From NCBI GenBank assembly GCA_031002005.1, contig JARYHS010008074.1, positions 9,494,924-9,558,923 on the forward strand: 64,000 bases of DNA. The letters are read 5' to 3'. Shown in pieces: positions 56,604-64,000 of the stretch (position 1 is the first letter of the stretch; the number at the start of each line of letters is the position of its first letter). This DNA comes from Vandiemenella viatica (Eukaryota > Arthropoda > Insecta > Orthoptera > Morabidae). The notes beneath the pieces are model-generated. The model worked only from the letters and a program-made list of their open reading frames with translations. It did no database searches and had not been told where the DNA came from. Both the position numbers and the translations under genes were made by a program.

Positions 56604-58510
56604 GGGTTGAATTCCAAAAAAATTATTTCTTAATATATGATGTCACCAAACTGGAGACCTTCCTTTTCATAATCCTACTTCATTTATGGATTTCATTTAT
56701 CGGTTAGATATCAAGGGAGATAAATGTCACGAGACACAAAACGCATTTAAAAATATTGACAGTTATGTCCTTTAAGGGTCGAATAACGAAAAATTTCTTT
56801 CTTAAAATTTAATGTTACCACGGCGGAGCCCTTAATGTTTAATATGATATCCCATTTATCTACATCGGTTATATATACAGGTAGTTAAATGGCTCGTGTC
56901 ACAAAAATGCGTTGCAGAAAAATTGATATTTTTTCCCTTTAAGGGTCGAATTGCGAAATATTCCTGTCTTAATATATGACGTCACCGCATCGGAGGTCTT
57001 AATCTTTAAAATGATACTTCCTTACACGATTTCAGATAGGAATACAGGGCGAAAAGTGATTTGTAATACAAAAAAAACAGAATTTAGAAATATTGCCATT
57101 TTTGCCCTTTAAGGGTCGAATTACGACCGAGTGTGGTGGTTTAACGGATAGCGTTCTGGCCTCGCATTCGGGAGGACGGCGGTTCGCATCCCCGTCCGGG
57201 TATCCAGATTTGGGTTTTCAATGGTTTCCCAAATCACTCCAGGCAAATGCCTTAAAAAAGGCCATGGCCGAATTCCTTCCTATTCCTTGCCCCCATCCTT
57301 TCCCGTCTCTAAAGACCTCGCTGTTGAGAGACGTAAAGCAGTTGAAAAAATAAATCGAATTACTAAAAATTCTTGTCTTAAAATACAATGTTACCACGGT
57401 TGAGACCTTAATCTTTAATATAAAACCTCATTTATCTATATTGTATAGATATCATTGGAGATAAAAGGATCGTGACACAAACACGATTTATAGAAATATT
57501 AATACTTTTGCCCTTTAAGGGTCGAATTCCAAAAAAAAATATTTTTTAAAATATGGATAGACCAAAGCGGAGCCCTTAATTTTTAAAATAATACCTCATT
57601 TCTCGATTTAGGTTACGTATGCAGGGAGATAAATGGCTCGCGACACAAAAATCGTATTTCAGAAATACCCTATAAGGGTCGAATTACGAAAAATTCCTTT
57701 CTTAAAATATAATGTTACCACGGTGGAGACCTTAATCTTTAATATAAAACCTCATTTATCTATATTGGATAGATATCATTGGAGATAAATGGCTTGTGAC
57801 ACAAAAACGCGTTGCAGAAATTTTAATACTTTTGGCCTTTTAAGGGTCGAATTCCGAAAAATTCTTGTCTTAATATATGATGCCACCAATGCGAAAATAA
57901 AATCTTTAAAATAACACTTCTTCAAATGATTTCAGATACGTATCCAGGGAGATAAATGACTTGTAACACAAAAATAGCATTTCAGTAATATTAAAATTTT
58001 TGCCCTTTAAGGGTCAAATTTCAAAGAATTCCTTTCTTAAAGTATAATGTTACCACGGGGGATACCTGAATCTTTAGTATGATACCTCATTTAACGATAT
58101 CGGTTAGATATGAAGGGAGATAAGTGGCTAGTGACACAAAAACGCGTTGCAGAAATATTGATATTTTTGCGCTTTAAGGGTCCATTTCCGAAAAATTCCT
58201 GTCTTAATTTGTGACATCACCATGGCGGAGATCTTAATCTTTAAAATTACACTTCATTAAACGATTTCAGATAGGTATCCAGGGGATAAATGACTCGTAA
58301 AACAAAAAACAGCATTTTAGATATATTGACATTTTTACCTTTTAAGGGTCGAATTCAGAAAAAATTTCCTTTCTTATAATATGACTTGACAAAAGTGGAG
58401 ACCATGAGCTTTACAATGACACCTCATTCATTGATTTCGGTTAAGTATTAAGGGAGATAATGGTTTGTGACAAAAAAAAACACCTTATGGAAATAATATA
58501 TATGATTACA
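56604..58510 (+). repeat. 168-bp satellite, array 2 right part
   Basis: Marker CCCTTTAAGGGTCGAATT (with changes) at 56767, 56935, 57105, 57511, 57668, 57835, 58003, 58170 and 58338. Steps are 168, 170, 406, 157, 167, 168, 167 and 168; the 406 step holds a SINE plus one unit. Orientation is opposite to array 1. Each unit contains GATAAATGGCTCGTGACACA and GATACCTCATTTAT-like blocks. Confidence 0.92.
57116..57363 (+). mobile_element. tRNA-derived SINE (SINE-1) inside the satellite
   Basis: Element 57125-57354 between TCGAATTAC copies (57116-57124 and 57355-57363), the duplicated target being part of the satellite unit. A box TGGTTTAACGGATAGCG, B box GGTTCGCATCC (one change), same body and A-tail as other SINE-1 copies. 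Confidence 0.93.
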
Positions 58511-58656
58511 TTGTTTCAAAACGAATCTCTCTCTGATTCAACCCTATGTGGAAAAATATGTTTTCCGTATGTACTTCGCGGAATGGATTTTTAATATCTG
58601 TTTCGATGAACAGAATTCACAGGTATGATGTTGATGAGGTTTTGAATAATATACAG

Positions 58657-58697
58657 GTTTTTTTTTTTTAACTGCTTTACGTCTCTCAACAGCGCTC
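58657..58697 (-). mobile_element. 3' scrap of SINE-1
   Basis: Reversed: GCTGTTGAGAGACGTAAAGC, then AGTT and an A-tail (poly-T at 58660-58670). Only the last 40 bp are present, so it is 5'-truncated. It abuts segment E copy 2. Confidence 0.8.
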
Positions 58698-59135
58698 GGT
58701 AATAATACAGCTCCTAGTTTTGGGGGTAACATGTGGTAATTCTAAAGCTGAGAAATTAAAGTTACCATCAGTGAAAAACGCCTATATTATACAAGTGTGA
58801 TTAAATATTTCGCCCACAAATGTATTTGGTTGATTACCGTACTGACGCTTATATATATTCTTTATTTCATCATGTTATTCGGCTCCTCATTCTTTTTTGA
58901 TTCTGGCCAACTGAACAAATGCACACGATATCGCTCGGAAATAGCAAGCCCGAGGCTCTGTACAAAATTCGACTCGAAAATAGCTGATTGCAGTTGCACG
59001 AACGCTGTGTTGGACCCCCTGCTATAGACTTTCCTTATCAATTTCTCAAGAACGCTAGCCAGACACCCAGCTATGACAGAATTAACGGACCTGCTTTCAT
59101 ATTGGCAGATGGATAATGTACTTCCCTTAGCAAAC
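58698..59135 (-). repeat. Duplicated segment E, copy 2
   Basis: Reverse copy of 48111-48510. The short secreted-looking frame has three stops here (see 48138). Confidence 0.75.
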
Positions 59136-59420
59136 ATACATCAGCCAAGCTGTTTCACAGTGTAATGGAGTCATTTCGTAATCTGCATTGCTTAACGGAA
59201 ACTCCAGACTCGCGGGAAAACCATCACCGCTTTCACCTAGCACGCGGAGACGCATACCAAAGTGCTGACGTTGCGCGCGTTGCTTCGCAAAAATTGACAG
59301 GGATACAGAAATATTCCTGAAATACTTGATGGCTCGCATTTAAACCAGGAAGTATTTCCAGGCGAGCGAGCGTGTCGAAACCCTAGCACACCTGTGCAAA
59401 CACGCCTGAGGCAACGGGTT

Positions 59421-59442
59421 AGAGAGAGAGAGAGAGAGAGAG
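59421..59442. repeat. (GA)n microsatellite
   Basis: Eleven GA units, uninterrupted. Confidence 0.95.
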
Positions 59443-59469
59443 TAGCTTAGCGAATTGGAATCTCTTTGA

Positions 59470-59520
59470 GCTCCCTTTGGCTGGCGCATGCGCAGATGAA
59501 GTTTGTCGTGGCTCGGGCCC
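59470..59520 (-). repeat. Short third copy of the inverted-repeat element
   Basis: GGCTGGCGCATGCGCAGATG then AAGTTTGTCGTGGCTC resembles 62030-62070 (GGCCGGCGCAAACACAGATG, AAGTTTCTCGTGTCTC) in the same orientation and 59930-59960 in reverse. Confidence 0.55.
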
Positions 59521-59744
59521 TGTAGAATAATGCTTAAGGACAAAGTGAGACATGTAGGGTATACTGGTCGAATCCTTCTGATTAGTGTGTCAAACAATGC
59601 TTTGTGGTAAAGGGTGTGTGTCATCGAGAGAAATATTGTCTGTATGATGTATGGTTGAGTGTCTTCAGTACATGTGGGCTATTGAATTATTTAGTGTCTT
59701 CGTGTTATAGTACACTTGAACATGTCTCACTGTTTGCATGTTTT

Positions 59745-60405
59745 GTTGAAATGTAGGTGAGTAGTGGGGAAAGGAGAAAACTGGAAAGTTTACCATTATG
59801 TGAAGTCACAGTTGGTGAGAGTGTGACGTCACAGACGTGGGTGATCCGAGTGGGCCAGTCAGAGTCCAAAGGGCGTAGCAGTGACGCCACTATATGGTGC
59901 CATATGCTGGCGCGAGCCACGAGAAACATCATCTGTGCATGCGCCGGCCAAGGATACTCCACTCCGCCACTGGTGTTTGTCTCACTCTTGCGGCGGAAAA
60001 CCCATTGCCCCAGGGGGAGGCCGGTATTCCTGTGATCAGACCATTGCACCAGGGAATGGAATACGCACGCTCTCTCGACAAACAGTCTGCCATTACGAAA
60101 GAAAGGCTGTTATTTCCGACCGACACTCCTTTAGCTACACAGAAACTGCATTAAGTATTACGAAAGGTATACTCAGCGCGCGAGCGACGAAGAAATTCCT
60201 TTCACTTCCCGAGGCAACTCCAGCTATTTCAGACATCAGATGAAATCATGAGCCTGGTGTCACCAGCGCAGGTACACATAAATATTCCTATCCGCTATGA
60301 AGCACTCCAGAATAGGCAAATATATCCTATGACACGTTTTATACATATTAGGTATTTTCAAAATGAAAACCAATATTTTAGTTTCCATATAGAGAGAATA
60401 TAACA
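59745..60405. repeat. Left arm of a large inverted repeat (about 660 bp)
   Basis: Inverted match to 61572-62235. Examples: GGTGTTTGTCTCACTCTTGC (59970) against its reverse at 61981; GAGCCTGGTGTCACCAGCGC (60250) against 61704. Contains TGACGTCAC boxes. The longest open frames are shadows. Type unknown: a fold-back element, or two copies of one element that inserted in opposite orientation. Confidence 0.8.
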
Positions 60406-61110
60406 GAATTGTTACATAGATTGGTGCTGGTGCAGACACATGATGTAGGTTTCAACGTATAGGTAAAAATGCAGTACCCACTCTCATTTACGAGTGCGAT
60501 GAATTATTTCGTATCAATGACAGGAGAGACAAGATTAGAGAAATTAGGTGACGTACTGATGCTTAATCGAATTTCTTCTTCCCTCGTTCTATTCGAGTTT
60601 GAGATACTTGTAATAAGCAATAGAAAAATATTCAACTTCTTCTTCACCCTTGATGAGTTTTCGCTATGGTTAATTTGGAAGCTTTCATTTTTATAGCGTT
60701 GGAGATGGTGTGATTTGACATCAGTGGAGAGATTGACATATAATCACATCAGAAATGTCTGTAATGAAGGGAATTGGTTTCCATATTGGCATCTTTGCTT
60801 CAGGCAATGATATTCATGTGAGTCTCAGTTAGTGGGCATAGTTCAGATGAAATGGGGAGTGGAGGTAAAGTTAATGTCGTAGCATTAGGATTTCATGTAC
60901 AGGGTATTGATTACTTTTGTTGTGAGGGAGTAATTTATTGCCTTAAGATTAATCAAGGTTATACACACATACATCATGAAGTCACTTCAATGACCCTTTG
61001 AGTTTAAAATTTGGCTGTGGTTCTCGGTGTGTCTGTTTCATTGTACCTAATCTAATAAATCTTTAAAATATTTGAAATATAGCTGAAACTTGTGAGTTAT
61101 CATTAATACT
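60406..61110 (+). mobile_element. 3' end of LINE family F, copy 2
   Basis: Direct copy of 49215-49960 (TGGTGCTGGTGCAGACACATG; ATCAGTGGAGAGATTGACATA; CAGGCAATGATATTCATG). It lies at the centre of the inverted repeat. Frames broken. Confidence 0.75.
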
Positions 61111-61571
61111 GAACTATCGACGATCTGCCTCATTTTAGGAGCCGTTTTACACTGTTCTAGTGATGGAAAACGGAATAACAACAAGTATTGCTAGATCGAT
61201 TAGAGTTGTGTGGGCTATTCAAATTATAGGCTTTAAATTTTGAAGGGGCAATGTATACATAGTATTGCTGTACTTTATCACTAGAGATTGACTGTTTAAT
61301 AGTATGTACACTGTAATAACACGATGACAAGGGAACAGAAATATTCTGGTTGTAAATAATTTAGAAAAAGGTCTGTCTTAATCAAATCAGTTTCAAGAAA
61401 TCAAGATAAAACAGTTACTCAGAGACATCTTCCTCGATTTTCTGCTTTTTTAAATTCCTTAGTTATAGACGTTCTTCCATTTAGGCCGTTAATGTATTTT
61501 AAAGGAAAAAGTTAAACTTTTGAATCGACTGTATCTTATTTTTTATTCAATTACAATGAATCAAACAAGTT
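61111..61571. other. Unassigned centre part of the inverted repeat
   Basis: No feature recognised. Confidence 0.3.
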
Positions 61572-62235
61572 ATATACTCTCTCTATACGGAAACTAAAAT
61601 ATTGATTTTCGTTTTGAAAATACCTAATATGTATAACACATATCAGACGATGTATTTGCCTGTTCTAGAGTGCTTCGTAGGGGATAGGAATATTTCTGTG
61701 TACCTGCGCTGGTGAAACCAGGCTCATGATTTCATCTGATGTCTGAAACAGCCGGAGTTGCCTCGGGAAGTGAAAGGATTTTCCTCTTTGTTCGCGTTCC
61801 GAGGACAACTTTCGTAATACTTTATGCAGTTTCCATGTAGCTAAAAGCGGTTCGGTCGGAAATAAAAGCCTTTCTTTCGTAATGGCAATGGCAATGGCAT
61901 GCGCATTCCATTCCCTGGGGCAATGGTTCTGATCACGGAAATAGCGGCCTCTTCATGGGGAGTTGAGTTTTCCGCCGCAAGAGTGAGACAAACACCGGTG
62001 GCGGTGTGGAATATCTGTGGGCTCTGTTTGGCCGGCGCAAACACAGATGAAGTTTCTCGTGTCTCACTCCAGCATGTGGTGCCATCTAGCGGCGTCACTG
62101 CTACCCCCTCCCAGACTCTGATTGGTTCACTCGAATCTCCATCGTCTGTGACGTCATACCAATACCACCTTTGACGTCACATAACGGTAAACTCGCCAGT
62201 TTTCTCCTCCCATCACTACTTACGTTGTTCAGTGT
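61572..62235. repeat. Right arm of the large inverted repeat
   Basis: Reverse partner of 59745-60405, about 80% alike by eye, with small indels (for example an ATGGCA repeat at 61880-61897). The outer edge holds two TGACGTCA boxes (62149 and 62172) and ATTGGTT (62122). Confidence 0.8.
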
Positions 62236-62405
62236 TTGTGAGATGTTGAGTGCGTTATATGTGTGTTGTTGTTGGGAGCTTGTTGGAGTACGATTCTTGG
62301 TTTGTTCTATGATGCCATTTTGTTTTTAGTATCTTGGTGTATTTTCGTGTGAGTTTTTATGTTTTTGCAGGGGCCTATGGATGTCTGGACCCATGAGGTT
62401 CGATG

Positions 62406-62635
62406 TGTGTGGTGTAACGGCTAGCGTTCTCGCCTCGCATTCTGGAGGACAGCGGTTCGAATCCCCGTCCGGGCATCCAGATTTGGGTTTTCCATGGTTT
62501 CCCAAATCACTCCAGGCAAATGCCGGGATGCTTCCTTCAAAAGGCCATGGCCGAATTCCTTCTCATTCCTTGCCCGCCATCCTTTCCCGTCTCTAAAGAC
62601 CTCGCTGTTGAGAGACATTAAGCAGTTAAAAAAAA
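62406..62635 (+). mobile_element. tRNA-derived SINE (SINE-1)
   Basis: A box TGGTGTAACGGCTAGCG (62410), B box GGTTCGAATCC (62454), complete body, A-tail at 62628-62635. Flanks both contain GTGTGTG, so a target duplication may be hidden in that repeat; I could not define it. Confidence 0.9.
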
Positions 62636-62644
62636 GAGTTGAGA

Positions 62645-62663
62645 GGTGTGTGTGTGTGTGTGT
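62645..62663. repeat. (GT)n microsatellite
   Basis: About nine GT units directly after the SINE tail. Confidence 0.9.
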
Positions 62664-64000
62664 TAGTGGGCTGATGGGGCGTGGCGAGTTGTCTTAAAAT
62701 AGTTGTTGAAAATTACAGAGACAGTTCGGGAAGATAATTTGTGTTTGAAGAGTGGTATGCTTGCTTGCTGATAATTGTAAGCAAATGAGAGATGGATCAG
62801 CATAAATAATTATTTATTTATTAATTTAACTTTATTGTTCTTCTCATGCGTGAATTTTGATAAAAATTAAAGATTTTTGCGAGAGGTATGTGACTGGTGG
62901 CGGTTGTAAATCAAGTCCGTATTGATTGTAGAAATGTTTAATTTATATTTAGACTTCCATGTCTCTCACTATGGGTGGATGCATGACCATTCCTTTGTTC
63001 AGTGTCCTCCAAACCTAGTCTTGTTTCAAAACAACCAAAACAATACTCAGTGGTATTATAATCCGTTTTAGAAAATGAGTTAAAATATCAGAAGCAGGCT
63101 CATGGTTGAAGGTAGGTCATATAATACAGTAGGATGATAGGGATGTGGACACCCAAGATGATACTCGTATCATAAATAAAAGTCTTTGAGTGAGCCCTAT
63201 CTGTGTGAGTGTTGAAAGTGGGTTCTCATCTCTCTCAGTATATTGTTAGCGCTTGATGGCTAATGATTCGGTCATGTTTAGCTCCTGAGCGAAAATGATT
63301 GAATTATCGTGTTCTGAATCGTGTAGCTGCGTGTCGTCCGCTATTAACGTGCCTTTGTCGAGCTACTGGCTAATAGACCCGTGGCACGAAGTCTCCGACT
63401 TCTTGCATAGTTTTCTATCGTCGTCTATTGCGCTGCTAATTTCTATGTATTGTCATCAGACATTTGTACTATTTACAATCTGTAATTTATTCACACTGGC
63501 CAGTAACTGATCAACCGCCACAATGTCGCCAATATGACCTTTTGAGAACAATTTGGGATAGCGCCCGGTTACCCCCCTCCACCTCCACTTCGGTGTTTCC
63601 TTAAGAACCGGGAATTACTCGGATATGAAACTCGTGTGTAGTGAGACGCCATTTTTTAGTATATAAGTTAACAATTCTATTGCTCTGCAATTTGAAAAAC
63701 TTAAAGAAAAATTTGTAATCAATAAATTAATCAAGTTTAATACAAACAACATCCTTAGTTACAGAAAGAAATGAAAACCATCACATTTGAGAGTACCTGT
63801 AATCAATTTGAAAAAAGCAATTTTGATACGCTTATTTCCTGTAGTCCCCAGAGAATCTCTATGTGGTCGTTGTGTTCTTCCTCGAATTGCTTCAAGAGAC
63901 GCAACGACCAGCTGGCCTTAACCTTGAACGGCTGTCGCACCAAGATAACATTTGAATGAGGTCACCTGGGTTAACAGTTGTTACGACATAGGAAACAACT
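62664..64000. other. Unassigned sequence at the window end
   Basis: No repeat matched. On the minus strand, 63945-63830 has an open frame reading LVRQPFKVKASWSLRLLKQF and then EEEHNDHIEILWGLQ, protein-like in composition. No splice donor directly follows it (CTACAG is followed by GAAATAAG). It could be an exon of the minus-strand host gene or a chance frame. Confidence 0.3.

Larger units (their letters stand above)
50309..56607 (+). mobile_element. LTR retrotransposon inserted in a satellite array
   Basis: Element 50313-56603, flanked by GGGT (50309-50312 and 56604-56607). Termini TGTAATGTTCC and, reversed from the far end, TGAAATGTTCC. Direct repeats of about 820 bp at both sides are LTRs, and a primer-binding-site-like TGACGCCCAAAACGTGGGG follows the left LTR after 5 bp (51285-51303), in the style of arthropod Ty3/gypsy elements. 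Only gag is recognisable. Relics of a LINE (54546-55310) and of a Penelope element (55440-55690), both reversed, are inside. Old and non-functional. Confidence 0.85.

Noticed and set aside
1..64000. CRISPR arrays, bacterial operons, ribosome binding sites, origins
   Set aside because: None seen; the sequence is eukaryotic nuclear DNA, and the only regular repeats are the 168-bp satellite and microsatellites.

Overview
The window looks like insect nuclear DNA dominated by mobile elements; it is not microbial. Evidence: AT-rich sequence with GT-AG introns, no operon-like gene packing, a 1,000-base assembly gap of N, LINE and Penelope-type reverse transcriptase relics, hAT and PIF/Harbinger DNA transposons, and several tRNA-derived SINEs. 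The main SINE has a body ending in a CTGTTGAGAGACGTTAAGCAG-like block. I associate that type of SINE with cockroaches, termites and other polyneopteran insects, but this is from memory and is only a hint.

Only one likely host gene is visible. It is the last three coding exons of an unrecognised protein on the minus strand (44565-44341, 43809-43563, 37063-36867), with matching splice sites and phases and very GC-rich sequence. Almost all other long reading frames are transposon relics or shadows.

Layout. 1-8700: tail of a LINE (family C), a hammerhead-like hairpin set at 960-1040, a decayed LINE (family F), a broken THAP-domain frame, and a 487-bp MITE with TAA target duplications. 8700-11155: a three-layer nest, SINE inside LINE (family D) inside a small hAT MITE, each with its own target duplication. 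11165-26016: a relic hAT transposase, then three copies of one PIF/Harbinger element (A) in alternating orientation, split by a 3,162-bp almost intact hAT element, two family C LINE tails, a palindromic Penelope-like element (PLE1), a GC-rich insertion (B) with a 14-bp target duplication, and a 168-bp satellite array. 26018-34480: MITE-like and SINE sequence, then a LINE ORF1 (zinc-knuckle) pseudogene followed by about 2 kb of GC-rich non-coding sequence and then a second Penelope-like element (PLE2). PLE2 has inverted terminal arms containing two 5S-rRNA-like promoter modules and a hammerhead-like core each. 34485-36540: another family C LINE tail split by a 196-bp hAT MITE, another Penelope tail, another SINE. 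36867-44565: the host gene. 44880-64000: hAT relic, gap, SINEs, a duplicated sequence with a short secreted-looking frame, and an LTR retrotransposon inserted in a second 168-bp satellite array. The last part holds a large inverted repeat around a LINE tail, and unassigned sequence.

The most interesting item is PLE2: a retroelement whose inverted arms carry paired, outward-facing 5S-rRNA-type internal promoter modules next to hammerhead-like cores, and which shares an asymmetric 35-38 nt end extension with PLE1. Family assignments come from reading translated motifs by eye; no database search was run.
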